Source: Takakia lepidozioides (lineage: Eukaryota; Streptophyta; Takakiopsida; Takakiales; Takakiaceae). From it: 64,000 nucleotides of DNA. Below the pieces are notes generated by a model. That model was not told the DNA's origin and did not search any database. It saw nothing but the letters and a program-made list of their open reading frames with translations. The DNA is taken from the NCBI GenBank assembly GCA_030704615.1, contig CM060732.1:20646001-20710000 (forward strand), written 5' to 3'. Within the stretch, counting starts at the first letter, position 1; every line of letters starts with the position of its first letter. The position numbers and the translations under genes are program-made. Shown piece by piece: positions 22,856 to 35,829 of this stretch.

Positions 22856-25800
22856 CATCCATGGGTGTCAAGGGAGTACAAGCCAGGGCTGCCTCCTCAA
22901 CCTCTAGCCCAGCCCCCAAATTGCAGTCCTCTGGGAACCTAGCAAAGGCAGAAGTACGTGAGAAGAATTTGGTGGGCAAGGCTAGCCATGAGGAAAGGAT
23001 GGCCGATGCACGGATTTTGCGGACCCTGGCATCATACTTGTGGCCCAAGGACAACCCTGAATTTCGCAGGCGCGTGGCTCTGTCCCTCAGCCTCTTGGTT
23101 GCCTCCAAGGTAAGCAGGTACTGTCTTTGTTCCTGATATCAGCCTCACAGCCGGCAATGTGTGGTTGGTGGCAAGCAAAGTGGAGTTGGACGGTTGAACC
23201 GAGAGACACTCACTGACATTCCCATGCACAGGTGCTGAATGTTCAAGTGCCCTTCATGTTCAAGTATGCCATCGATGCCCTGTCTGCTGCTCTGGGTGCA
23301 GCAGGCGCCACAGCAGCAGCAGCGAGTAGCAATCCTTGGCTGATTCCAATCTTTGCCACCCCAACAGCTGTTCTTCTAGGCTATGGTATTGCTCGAATAG
23401 GTGCCTCCGCCTGCAATGGTGAGTTTGCCTCTCAGCTCTATCAAGACACCTTCTGAAGTTAACTTGGTTCACTGTTCCCTGGTTTTCACAGTTTTATGGT
23501 TTCCGTAGGAACCCTTCAAGGCTGTCTTTCAAGTTGGCAACAAGATTGTGTTTTATATCACGTTTGGATTTTTTTACATGCCAAATTTTTTCCACCTTCT
23601 CATAGGCATTGGTATCCTTCAACCAAGGCTAGTGGGTCACAGGCTTAGCTAGTCACAGTCTAGCTCACCTATGGTCTGTATGTTTTGGAAACAGAGCTGC
23701 GGAATGCTGTGTTTGCCAAGGTAGCGCAAGGCACGATTCGTACTGTGGCCCGCCAGGTGAGACACCTGCCATGTGTGTGTGAGTGCAGAAGTGTCTTGTC
23801 TTTTGAATGGTGATCTTTCTCTAGGGGAGGTGCAGAGGGCTTAAGGGACACAGTATAACTACAAGAGAGGACTGAAATGAAAGAAAAGAAGAAAGGGAAG
23901 AAAAATAGTTTTTGGAAGGCCCAGAGGGTCTATGATGACAAAGTAAAACCACAGAAGAAAACCAAAAGAGTTTATCAGAGCCCAAACATCACTTGGAAAC
24001 ATAGTACCTCGTGCACATACGGTCAAAGAGCTTCTGGGACAAGAATGTGTAACTCATAACACTTCAGAACTTTGTATCCTGGTTGCCCTATCTGTTTGCT
24101 CTGTGGGATTCAGGATATTTCTTGACATGACCATTGGGGTGATTGCAACAGGTCTTCATGCATCTTCACAACCTTGATCTGAGCTTTCACTTGAGGTACT
24201 CTCTTTTACTAGAGCCTATTTATGTCTGTTACTTTGAGCTGGCCATGAGTATATGCCAGCTTTGTGAATACTGGATGAAGAGCCTTTTTAAGTAGTCTGT
24301 AGTCTCAATAAGTTATTATAGAATATTGAGTCTTGTTTAAACAGATGAGTGCAGTTGGCCTGCTATTAAGTTGTTTTGGCTGTAGTACAAGAGGATGGAC
24401 ACCCATGAAGATTGGTTATTGCTTTAACCGCCCTTTCGGTGTAGCCGACAGACAGGTGCGTTGAGTCGCATGATCGATCGGGGGACACGTGCCATCAACT
24501 TCATCCTTACCTCAATGGTCTTCAATGTGGTGCCCACCCTTTTGGAGGTGTGGCTGCCTGACAATGGCTTGGTTTTCCTTCCTCAGTTAATGCTATGCCG
24601 TTCTGTAAGGTAGAAGGTGTATGATTTATTCCAGAGGGTCCCAAACATATTGTAAGGGTTGCAGCTCTTGCTGCTGTATGTTTGGACTATTAATCTAGCA
24701 AGGTTGGTGTGAGAGATGAGTACTGGCCATAATCCATAGAGACCATGCCCGTTTATGACTGAGCCAAGAAAAAAGGAAGAGATAAGGAGCAAGAATGGAA
24801 CCCAGGACCATCACAGCAGAGACTTCATGGGAGAGAGGAAGTTGCTCCTGGCCTCTCAGCAATTCTCGAAGATTCTTTGCAATATTCATCCCAGAATTCA
24901 GACGCCACAGCTTCCTAGTACATGTGAAAAGAGGTTCATTGTCAGGCATATTGATGCTTTGAAAGAGGGCACATGTTTACTATTGAGAGAGGGAAAGACA
25001 AAGAGATTTATAATAAGAATAGAACACCAGAATCTACACCCACAGGAGAGTACCCATTGGACAGAATGTACACATAAGACGTTGTGTGCCGTAGCCTTGT
25101 GGCCATTGACCCCGCGCCTAGTTTGAGCGGAACACGAAGGGACAGAAACTATCTTTGTCATGGGCTGATGCTGGTAGTATGACTTACCTTGAAACAGACA
25201 ATACCCATGGGACGGAGTAGATAGAAATGAGAAACTCGAAAGAACCTCTCAAAAACTCCACACACGGGCCAAGGTCTTTCCTCTGACCTTGGGAAAGAAA
25301 TTTCAAACCAGGAAAGGTGGGGTGGGACACAGTTTTTCCTATGCTTTATTTTTGTGAAGATAACGGCTGGCTTACACTTAGAAACGCACTCTTTGGCGGG
25401 ATCACTTACTTTTCTGTCACACGGTTCAAGTATCTGAACCCTTGGTAGTTTTCTGGACTTCCAGATATCCATGGTTGCAAGCATACTAGCCTACAAATTT
25501 GGAGCTCCATTTGCGTGGATTACCTCTCTCACCGTGGCCGCTTACACTGCATTTACACTAACTATCACTCAGGTAATGTCACACAGCCACTGGGTTCTCC
25601 CTTTCTTTGTTGTAATAACTTTCCATACAGTATGTGGGTGAATTGTACCTTAATTGTACTGTTAGAATCATATCCAATAACCTCATTCCACTCGTCTTGT
25701 GTGAGCATTTACTTGAGTATTGTTACTGTAATGTCTGTTTCTCTTGCTGCCTTACTATCTAGTTGTGAAAAGAAGACTTAGTCTTCTTTTAACCCTATTA

Positions 25801-28800
25801 GTTTCCAGATTGGTGTCTTACAGGACTATGCTGTCACAGCTCTCTTTCTTTGCTTTACGACATGAATGCTGTTGTAATAATTATGATTTGAGTATGTTGT
25901 TCATGCGATATGAAGAGAGCGGGGTGTATATCTTCTGGCGACCATTCTTATGTTGACACAATCAATCTGGGGCTATCAGTTGTTTTCGAACATAATCACT
26001 GACGCTGGTTTTGTTCTTTGGTGCCTGATGTCGGGGTATGAATTTTATATATAGTGGCGCACGAAATTTAGGCAGGAAATGAACAAAGCAGAAAACGCCG
26101 CTAGCTCACGGGCGATTGACTCTCTCATCAATTATGAGGTAGGTTACTTTCTCCTGTGGACTTCATCATGTTATTCCTTTCCTCTTTCTTCTGTCTTTCC
26201 TACTGCCCTCTCACATGTGCAAGCTTACACAGCAGATAGTATGATGCGATGGATGTGCAAGGGCCGTGGACTTCATGTATGCTTTCTTCTTAGTGGGACA
26301 ATAACCGGTTTGCCTTGAGGTGGGTATGATTGCAGACTGTGAAGTACTTCAATAACGAGAAACATGAAGCTGAAAAGTATGATGAGTGCCTAAAGAGTGA
26401 GTGGCTTCTCTTTGTCTCTTTGGACCGCCATTGCGTGGTTTTGTGTTGCATAGACTTCTCTCTCTGCAGCTGGAAGATTAGTTCAGGGCTTCTCTAATCA
26501 AGTGAAATGTATTAAGTATTTTGTGGAGGAGGGAGAGAGACATGACTCCAGCCATGAATTGGCTGGTGTGACTTAGGGCCCACTTCCCCAAAAGCATACT
26601 CCTCAGTTGAGGTAGGAACTTCATTATGTGGAGCTTTGGTTGATTACTATGTTAGGGGGTATCTCTGTTCCTACTATTGATACCGGAGCCTCCCTCCCTT
26701 ACCAAATCGGACGTGTCTGCTTGATTGTGCTTTTGGCCAAATTGTGCTCGTAGTTTTCACCATAAATATATGTTACCTACTGCTTTCTTATGTCCTCTGT
26801 TCTTGAACCTCCTCCAGCAGTTTCTCTTCCTACCTCTAAGACACTGAATCGCTAATGCTGTCTGGAAGTCTGGCATACGTCACATATAGACAAGTTGAGT
26901 TGGTTTTGTAGAAGTGCTTTTTTTGGAAAGTTTACCATGTATTTTCTGACATCCTGCAATAGCCCATGGGGAGTCTTTGAAGCTGGGACTGTTGGGATTA
27001 TCAATTGTGAATGACGTCTATAACTCTGCAGGTGACTAGGGATAGCATGTAGCATAGCAAATCCAGAAAGTTTTATTCATCAGCTTTGTGAGTGAGATCA
27101 TCAGTTGGCTGCAGGAATACTTCTGACCATTAAGGTAGATATTCAGACTTGCCTGTGACAGCTGTTTCTGTCACAATTTTGACAAGTGTGGAAACTTTGA
27201 CAGAGTATGAGGAGGCTTCCTTAAAGACACAAACAAGCTTGTCAGCGCTCAACTTTGGGCAGAATGTCATCTTCAGCGCTGCCTTGTCAACCTCCATGAT
27301 AATGTGTGCCCAGGGCATTATGGATGGCACCATGACCATTGGTGACTTGGTACGTTCTTAGAAGAAGGAGCTTGCTTGTCTTTTTTCTATATTGCTGGGC
27401 CTTGCTATTCTAATTAGTTTCCGTTAATCTTGCCATTGTTGATGGATCTCAATAAATTATTTTCGCGTCTCAGAACATGAGAAACTTTTTTGTTTGCACT
27501 TTAATTTTGGTCAGGTATTTGCCCATCTCTGGCTTGTGGGCAGTCCCTCTTCATGGCATACAACTGGGATTTTTCTTAAATGCTGAAGGAGTGCCCCTTA
27601 TCTCTCGTACAGTCACTGCCAAGCATGCTTGTTGCACATTGTTAGTTTTTTACTGAAGACAAACCTGTTTCGACCAGATTATGTTGATTTGTTCAAAAGA
27701 TTTTGGCTCGTTCGTCTCTCATGATTTTCTATAGCTGTTTGAGCTTTCCGCGGACGTGATAAAGTACCATTTCGTTTCATTTCATTTCTATGTTACTGTT
27801 GCAGGTGATGGTGAACGGACTTTTGTTTCAGTTGTCATTACCGCTTAACTTCTTGGGGACAGTGTACAGGGAGACACGACAGAGCCTGATTGACATGCAT
27901 TCCATGTTTTCATTGCTGGAGGTACCATTATCTGTTCTTTTTCTGGATCTCTTTTAGTCTTACCACTCAGTACGAATTGTCAAAAGAGTTGATCCTGAAA
28001 ATCTGCAGCTGGTAGAGAACAAATGCTGGGAAAAGGGTGCCCAGCAGGGAAACAGAGAGTTTTGATCTGAATTGGAAAAGCTGCGTGAGGTGTGACCTAA
28101 AGATGGATCTTTTTTGTTATGTCCTAGAAGTACAATGGGGTTTGTCATGAAATTTGCAGGTGAACCCGAAAATAGCAGATGCGCCACATGCCAGACCACT
28201 TCAGTTCAAAGGGGGCAACATTTCTTTTGAGGATGTGTCTTTTGAGTGTGTTCCCTGACCCACTCCATCCTTTTTGCTCTCACCATTAAGTTCACGTTTT
28301 CTCTCAAACTCGACAAACATGTGACATCACTTAAAAAAGATCGCGCAAAGTTCTGCCATTTTCAAGCCTTTGTGTGAGCATTGATATCCTGAAGACATGG
28401 AGTTCAGAAATCTTTTAGGGTTATTGGATCTCAATGGACATGTTCTTGGAAGTGGGTGGGTCATATTTGACATTCTCCTGATCAATTGTTGTGTGGCAGG
28501 TATCAGCCAAACAGACTCATATTGAATGGAGTGTCCTTCAATGTGCCGGCAGGGAAGAGTGTCGCCATTGTTGGCACTAGTGGCAGTGGTATGTCTCTGA
28601 TAGCATGTATACATAAGACGTGAGGGGTTGGAATTTACAAAAAAAAGTCAAGATAGTTACAGCTTCCAGTGAACACTCTGGTCAATCAACTACTTGTGTA
28701 AACACAGTAAAAGAGGGACATTGACTACCTGTTTCTCATCTCTTTTATCTATTCCTTCCCCTGGTGCATATGTTTGCCAGAAAGAGAGGGAAAATGTAAG

Positions 28801-31800
28801 ATTCTTAGTATCGCCTATTTCACTGTCATATATGATTGGACATTTCCCAGGTGGACTCAGACATTGCTGTGTGGTTTTGGGTCATGAGCAGGGAAATCAA
28901 CAATTCTGAGATTGCTCTACCGCTTTTTTGATGCTGACTCTGGATCGGTAAGACTTTCTGGGGACCTCTTTCCTGACTGGCTTTTACTGTTAGCCAGCAG
29001 TTGAGTCCCCCCCGGTCTTTGAGAGATTTAGGCTTAGTATTTATCTGTGATGAGTTGTCAATTGAGGACAGCATTAAGAAGTTAGTCCTCCCCATCAATT
29101 TTCTTCATTCCATCGTCTCTCTTTCTCTCCATGACGATAGACTCTTGTGGCCCAATTACCTGTCTGCAGCTCTATCCCCATCTCTTCTAAGGACATTCAG
29201 AGGAATTGACCCTACTGGATGAAACTTCCCTGAACTTGTTTCCAGTCGGTGCAGACCTTAAGGATGATCTCAAGGTCTACCTACCCTCGGCACTAGACTG
29301 AAATTTAAATTCAGTGCGGGAAGCCTACCTTTGGTATCAGTGACTACTCCTGCTGCTCTTGCCTGCTCATCTTCCAAATGAGAAGAGTGACCAGGGCTTC
29401 TATCCATACAATGCAGCTGCTGTAGGATTAGGACCTAGGGGAAACCCTAACTAGTCACCCTATCTCCCTTTTTCCCAGTCCTGGGCGGATCATTCTCAAC
29501 AGAATAACCGGATCAGGCAATACTTGTGTGGTGTGAATTGTGGCAGTTCTTATGTAGATGTACAGGGCACCTTCGAATAGGAAAAAATACGTGCTGAACC
29601 ATGATGCTCTGACATTATAGAGTACAATTTCGTGTCATTTCTCCTCTGCCCTTGAAGGGCTTTCTAGAGGAAATCTGGAAATCCCGAACTGATTGTTTAT
29701 CTCATGGTAAGTACCACTACTGGTGTGAGCCCCTCTTAAAGGTAGTGTTGTTGTCTGTTCCCTCTTTGTTCTGCCCAAACTGGGTGCGGGGTCTATGGCC
29801 ACATGGCTACAGCAAACACCTTATGAGTACATTCAATGCCTCTCTTTTCACCAACTTTCAAAATCTCAAGGCTGAGCGTAAAGCCCCTGCCCTGTTGGGG
29901 TCTAATTGCTGGGCAACTCGCACACAACAGATTGATGCTTGTGTGAAGGGCTTTCCAGAGGAAATCTGGAAAGCCCGAAGTACTTGTTTATATCAAGGTT
30001 TAAGTCCCACTACTGGAGTAAGCCCCTCACAAAGGTAGTCTGTTCCCTCTTGTCCCCCCCAAACTGGGCGTGGGGTCTACAGCCACAAGTCTATGGCAAA
30101 CAACATATAAGTACAGTCTCTTTCTCTCTCTAGTACCATTTCATTTCACTTCTCTCTCACATCCCATGGTGAATTTCTAGGTCGCAGCTCTCTCATTTCA
30201 TTGGGGGAATTTATTCTGACTGGAAGAACAGAATGGAAGTTTTTTCCAAGTCCCAGACTCATTAAAGGACAATTTTGTCATGCAATTCTAACAGCTTTCA
30301 TGAATGTAGGCTTTTGTAGACATCTTGCCATGGCTATAAGGACTACTTGTATGTGCATTGGGAATCTCCAAACTATGTGGAGTGGGTTTTTTGACAGATC
30401 AAAGTGGATGATCAAAATGTGAGAGATGTGACCCTGGAGAGCCTACGGAGATCAATTGCTGTTGTTCCTCAAGACACGGTTGGAACAATACATTTGCTTA
30501 CAGTTTATGAAGTCTCTGTCACACATTTTAATTCTATTTTTCCGGGCATGGTCAATCTTTGTCTATCACCTTCCCATCCGTATGTTTCAACATCTCCGTA
30601 CCCCCAAAAAATATATACTTTTGGACGAATGAGGGAGGGGGAAAGGAACCCAGAACAAATACTAGAACGGGAAACCTAGATGACAGTCTCGGCAATCATG
30701 GACATAAGATAGAAATTTCTTTCTTTCTCTTGTCCCATAAGCTCTATGAGCTTTTCACGGACGTTATAAAGCACCATTTCATTTCATTTCATTTCATTTT
30801 GTTTGATCTGCATGGTTCTACTGTCCTTGGGCCTCCGTGGGCGTGATAAATTACTTTCCTCTGCTCTCCTTTTCTCAGATATGCTGCTGTGGTGATTTCC
30901 TGTTGACATTTGCGGTGTCTATTGTGGAGTTGAAAAGGGCTACATGAATGGGTGCAGGTGTTATTCAATGATACCATCTTCTACAATATACATTATGGGC
31001 GCCTTTCAGCTACTGAACAAGAGGTTGGTAGTCATACCCTCACACGTAACCATTGGTAGGGGTTTTTTCTAAGATCAGGATGCTGAGAAGACCAATGCTT
31101 TCGTTTGATACTCAGAAGTCGATGACATTACCGGGATTGCCTCTATGGATGAAAGCGTACTTTGACATGAAATACAGTGACATTCTCTCTGTAGGATGCG
31201 GACTGTAGCAGTCACTGGAACTACTCCAAACTCTATGTGGTGGAATAATGGGACATGAAAAAGTCAAGGTTGGGTGGGGACTGGGAGCAGGTTTATGAGG
31301 CTGCCAAGCAGGCAGCCATCCATGATGTCATCATGACATTCCCTGATAAATACCACACCCTTGTGGGTGAACGAGGCTTGAAGGTTGGAATCTCTTTTTT
31401 CCCTCTATCATTTTCTAAGTTTCTCTGTTTCTTTCTTCGTCTTCCATTTTGTCCCATAAGCTCTTTGAGCTTTCTGCGGACGTTATAAAGTACCATTTCA
31501 TTTCATTTCTTCTGTTACGAGAAGCAGAGATGCCTGGCTTCATGAGGCTCTCCAACTTAAAGGATCACTTGATGTTGATTTGTAGTTTTTGAGCTGCTTG
31601 TCAAAGGACCCACTTTCTTTCTTGAATCATGCTATCTTTTGTCTCAGCAGCTCTTTGAGCTTCATGTGGACATTATAAAGTGCCATTTCATTTCTCTCTC
31701 CAGAAGTGCATGACTACATACCTACATGAGCTCTCCAGTTTCTTTTGGAAGTTTGTGGAGCTTCCTTTGGACATTATGAAGTTCCTTTCCTTTCCTTCCT

Positions 31801-33495
31801 TTCTATATTTTCATGGCCACAATGCTCCACAAGCACTGGCATGTCAGTATATCTTTTTTCCTCTCCCGCTGTCATTTGTTTGTTTGCCATCCCTACCGCC
31901 TGCCCTCTCTTTATGGTACTATTGGTCAGTAGTTTCTTCTCAATCAACAATCTTCCAAAGCTGCTTTGTCCGTGTGATGATGTGATGTTACAGTTGAGCG
32001 GAGGAGAAAAACAGCGAGTCGCAATAGCCCGGGCCATCCTAAAGGCCCCCCATATCTTGTACACCCTCTGTCCTGATGCCCTGTTACTCATGGCATTTTC
32101 CTGTTTCCTTTTCTGAGGCAGTTCTTTATTCCTATGTTTCTGCAGATATTCCTAGATCAGAAGTCTCTCATTGGTACAAAGTAGGGAACCATCTCCCAGA
32201 TATTGCTCAGCCTGTTGAAATGGATGAAAAACTTTTCGGTTATAGAGACTCAATGTCCTCTCGAGAGTTCTCCATGCTAAGTGGTAATACAGAAATCAGG
32301 AATAGTAGATCTGTTGACGATGGTGTAAAACGCAATTTGTAGAACTTCTACTACTGCCACTTGATTTCAGGCATTGGTATATACAATATTCATCCTAGCA
32401 CACTTTATGTGTCATTTTGATGGAGGTTAGTTTAGTTGGTGTAAGAGAGCTCATCCTCAACAGATGACATTACACCATTGGGTAAGGGAAGCTCAAATTG
32501 AGACTCTTTCTATCTTTCTAACCCTCTCCCTTTTTAGTATGCCTACTGCAGACGGAATAAAGTTATTTCCTTCTCTTTGAGCTTCCCAAGGACATTATAA
32601 AGTTTCTTTCTCTTTCTTGTTTCTTTCGTTCTCTTGTCCCATAAGCTCTTTGAGCGTTCTGCGGACATTATAAACATTTCATTAGCTCTTTGGGCTATGG
32701 TATTACTCTAAGCTAAGTTCCTCTTTCCTTGTTCTTTCCCACTTCTCCTGGCTCCTGTTCTGTGCAAACTGGGCTTGTGATTGATCCATGGGAACAAGGC
32801 TGCTGCAACCAGTCTACTCATTATGTTGTCCTCCCCTTAATGAAGTAAATGCAATAGGGCAAAACTGCTAAGCAAGGTTTTGGGGGTTGAAGGCTCTGTG
32901 ACGAGGCAACTAGTGCATTGGATAGCACAACAGAGGCAGCGATCCTGGTGGCCCTTCGAGCGTTGGCTAACAATCGCACGGCCATATTTATTGCACATCG
33001 TCTCACAACTGCAATGCAATGTGATGAGGTACCTCCATTCAGTCTCTTGTTAGTAGTCTGAGTAACAGCAGGCAAATATTTAGTCTTTACTTACTTTGTG
33101 TTCATGAAAACAGACGTGAGTCTCTCTTGGGCACATTTTACAAATGCCAGGTAGTTGCTCAGTTATTACCAAAGATTCTTGTAAGTGGACCAGTAAAGAT
33201 GCTCTCAACCAGAACATGTTTGAGGTGATAGATTTGAGCGTCGTAGCTAGCCGAGGTTTTTTGTTGTTCAGCAGTGCAGCAATGGATTGTGTGGTGTTCA
33301 TTTGTCCTCACCAGCATAGATGTTTTACAGATTGTGGTGCTAGAAGGGGGCCGAGTTGTAGAACGAGGTGGCCATGACGTGCTGTTAAGATTGGCCGGTC
33401 GATACCATCAACTTTGGACTCAACAGAACACCACAGAGAATGGGGAGGGAGAATCCCTGGATACACATGACCCGGCACCTCAGTTAAGAAGCTGA
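22856..33495 (+). CDS. ATM3: mitochondrial ABC half-transporter, ATM3/ABCB7 type
   Basis: Nineteen exons: 22856-23109, 23232-23418, 23695-23756, 24152-24195, 24445-24547, 25465-25572, 26055-26138, 26336-26396, 27204-27349, 27805-27921, 28160-28245, 28500-28588, 28892-28947, 30398-30478, 30958-31023, 31291-31383, 31994-32058, 32893-33028, 33331-33495. All junctions keep frame; 665 residues from the Met at 22861. A six-helix membrane domain ([35 protein letters not shown]) precedes one nucleotide-binding domain: Walker A GTSGSGKST split by an intron, Q-loop VVPQDTV, signature LSGGEKQR, Walker [14 protein letters not shown]-loop AHRL. Atm1/ABCB7 half-transporters dimerise in the inner mitochondrial membrane and export glutathione-linked sulfur for cytosolic Fe-S assembly and molybdenum cofactor synthesis. 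The intact catalytic motifs suggest function. The presequence must come from upstream exons. Confidence 0.93.
25072..25195 (+). repeat. dispersed ~125-bp repeat, copy 1
   Basis: This stretch, in an intron of the ABC transporter gene, matches 58592-58722 closely. Landmarks are GTAGCCTTGTGGCCATTGAC, AGTTTGAGCGGAACAC, AGGGACAGAAACTAT and GGTAGTATGACTTACCTTG. Both copies are in the same orientation. It may be a SINE-like element, but I see no clear tail or target duplication. Confidence 0.7.
27736..27790 (-). repeat. hairpin/(ATTTC)n dispersed repeat, intron copy
   Basis: One of a family of ~60-bp repeats. On the + strand it reads TTTGAGCTTTCCGCGGACG, then TGATAAAGTACC, then a CATTTCGTTTCATTTC tail. 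Another near-complete copy is 19368-19437 (opposite strand sense). Degenerate copies lie at 31638-31696, 31752-31800 and 32570-32684. Confidence 0.7.
29341..29425 (+). repeat. dispersed ~85-bp repeat, copy 1
   Basis: Contains TGCCTGCTCATCTTCCAAAT, then GAGAAGAG, CCAGGGCTTCTA and CATACA, shared with 49514-49612 in the Nudix gene in the same orientation. It lies in an intron of the ABC transporter gene. Confidence 0.65.
29654..30115 (+). repeat. ~180-bp direct duplication, period ~291
   Basis: The segment starting GAAGGGCTTTC(T/C)AGAGG at 29654 recurs at 29945, continuing through AAATCTGGAAA, CCACTACTGG, AAGCCCCTC, AAACTGGG(T/C)G, GGGGTCTA and AAGTAC-like landmarks over about 170-180 bases. 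The copies differ by many substitutions and indels. Both lie inside the large intron between the Walker A exon (28892-28947) and the exon at 30398. Confidence 0.7.
30728..30799 (-). repeat. hairpin/(ATTTC)n dispersed repeat, intron copy
   Basis: Reads CTTGTCCCATAAGCTCTATG, then AGCTTTTCACGGACGTTATA, then AAGCACC and four or more CATTTCATTT-type units. It lies in an ABC transporter intron. Confidence 0.75.
31440..31509 (-). repeat. hairpin/(ATTTC)n dispersed repeat, best copy
   Basis: The best-preserved copy reads TTGTCCCATAAGCTCTTTGA, then GCTTTCTGCGGACGTTATAA, then AGTACCATTTCATTTCATTT. The AAGCTCTTTGAGCTT core is a perfect 6-bp stem with a 3-base loop. It sits in an ABC transporter intron. 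A second, weaker copy follows at 31638-31696. Confidence 0.78.
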
Positions 33496-35148
33496 AAACA
33501 TTTCAAGGAGTTTTTCATTTCGGTCACACCAGAGTTTGTCATGCGGACTGTCTGTTGGCAGTAATGACCGGGTGCTTCACACCTGGGACCATTCCCTAGT
33601 AAGTGAAGAAAATACCATCTCAAGGGAACCAGTTTTGCCTAGACTGGTTCCAACGATGTTATCAACTTACCAGAGGAAAACGCATCTGAATTGGGGGTGC
33701 CCTAATAAGCTCCCTGATCTCCACAAGGGCAAGGTCAGGGTTCTTCAGTTTGGTTGGCAAGTCCTTTTGTAATGATAGCCACAACAAACTGTCCGATTAG
33801 TTGAAAGCTGTGTGTCACCCTGGAATTCTAGAGAACCATCCATTTGCAGAATTGTGTTGAAGTTGGTAGAGAACCTTCTGAAACTTTCCAGCATCCATCA
33901 TGTAGGCCAAGTTTGGACTATAAATCTGGCACACCATACTCAGAAATATCATGCAACATCATGAGAATAACTGAACAGAGTCCAGAGATGAGCCAGAGTT
34001 CAGAAACTGGGCAGTTGACTGCACTAATGTGGGGTGGTCTTGCAAGAAACAAGCATTTACGGATTGGATATCCAATTATGCTGTGCATTCTAGGCAGATG
34101 AAACACTTACTGTCACTTCGTGTTGTACTTTTAATCGAGAGGATGATCGTTGTTGTCTTGTAAACAAACAACAAACTACAAGTGTAAGCACATTTGGGCC
34201 TGTACACTCTCATTGTTTTCAAGAAAATACCTGCCCTGTATACTAAACCCTGTTCAAAAACCCAATCACAATTTTTCTCGCCTTCCATGCGATAAGGCCT
34301 CTCTCTCTCCGAAGCACACCCAACTTCTTTGGTCGGCTACCCCAGTCACGCTGTTGGCTCCACAAATCCATGTTTCCCGAATTCACCCACACACACAAGA
34401 AGTAAGCCAAAGAATGATCTGTCAATGCCCACAAACACCTTCCAAGGGAGGCTGGGGTTGGGAGTGGAAGTCTGAAAGAACAAAATGTGATGGTTTTGAG
34501 GCAATTAACTTATCTGTAGAGGGAGAAAGAGAGCATGCCAGTCCTGCTTGTCAGCTACAGTGGATTTCACTAGGGGATGATGATTTCCAGATGAACAACA
34601 AACATGTATGGAAGGATGGAACTTGGGAATCTGGACACCTGTCTATCCTTCCAACGTCGGTACAGGGCACGTGTACAGCATCTATTCTATACTGGTGGGA
34701 CCGATCCATGAATCAAGGGCACAAGGTGGCAGCTCCTGGGACCCCTACACAGCAGGTCGCTGCCACGTCGTACACCGGTCGAGAAAATCTGGAATCCAAA
34801 CGATCCGGGTGCCTGCTCAGCCTGCTGTGTTGTGGGTTTTGCAGGTTTCTGTCCACAATCAAAAGCCTACAAAAGGACGTCCAGGCCTCAGCTTCTCTCC
34901 AGTCCTTACTTTCGAGCTAATTCAGCACTTACAAGTCTCACACGCTCATTTGTCTGCGCTGCATTCCAAGGCTTCTGAGTCTTTCCAGTTCAGGCTTACA
35001 GACACTGATCTTTGATCTCTTTGCGTTGCATTGCGAGGCTTCTGAGTCTTTCTGGGTCTAGCAAGTCTAGAGCTGGATTTTGTCTCTAGTAGTGCACATT
35101 TCGGCACCATCATCTGATCTGAGCATACAGATTCACTTTACTAGCCGA
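33496..35148. other. intergenic region between ABC transporter and small basic protein gene
   Basis: No gene family is recognised. A 256-codon open frame (34150-34920, +) is uninterrupted but has no domain, no low-complexity pattern and no coding look. A short direct repeat containing GGCTTCTGAGTCTTTC occurs at about 34969 and 35037. The right part is probably the promoter and leader of the next gene. Confidence 0.45.
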
Positions 35149-35829
35149 ATGGCATATGGGAATGGGGCAACCGCCACAAATGGGTATGGCAATGGCGCAG
35201 TGCGGGGCGCAGCTTCCCCAGTAGGTGCTCGCACTAGCACCGCTAACACTGGATGGAGGAAGAGGAGAGCTGGGCAACGAAGAACCAATGCACCTGCGGC
35301 GATCGTGAAGAACAAGCTCGCAGCACCCAAAGTGAGATTTGTGGACATGGGCGCAGCGGCTGGGCAAAGAATGGCAACTGCTGGTGCAGCCATGGGCGAG
35401 AAGTGGGCGCACTTGCGGGCCGACATGCGTCTTGGCTTCTATAGGATTGCGCATCCCTTCCACCCTGTCCGAAGAGTGGCCGCTCAGGAGTCCACTGTTT
35501 CCATTAAAGCTGCTGCCACAGGTACAGCGTACTTTCCCTCTTGAATGTTCTAAGCAGAGTGAATTCTCGGTCTAATATGAAACTCTAGACTCCCATGTTC
35601 AGTTCATTTCTCTCTCCTCTCTGGAGCTCTCTTTGGGAATTAGACGAGGTTTCATTGTAGACTAGATTTCTGTTGTGAGGATTTTTTGGAAGCTAACATG
35701 TATTTCTCTGCTTGGATATGTGGTACAGAGAGGAGAAGACAGAAGGTAGCTCGGGCAATTGATAATGCCTCCCGAAAGCGTGCACTTGTGCGCGAGCGCC
35801 GTGCTCAAAATCTAAACGCTGCAACATAA
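35149..35829 (+). CDS. small basic protein, unrecognised, 2 exons
   Basis: Exons 35149-35521 and 35729-35829 join in phase (G|AG) across a GTACAG...TACAG intron, giving 157 residues. The N-terminus is Gly/Asn/Ala-rich (MAYGNGATATNGYGNGAVRG). A strongly basic stretch follows (GWRKRRAGQRRTNAP), then a middle segment with two related Ala/Gly blocks (MGAAAGQRMATAGAAMGEKW), an aromatic-Pro motif (GFYRIAHPFHPVRRVA), and an Arg/Ala helix at the end (ERRRQKVARAIDNASRKRAL). No signal peptide or membrane helix is evident. The charge suggests nucleic-acid or ribosome binding, but that is a guess. The codon pattern and clean splice sites favour a real gene. I do not recognise the family. Confidence 0.6.
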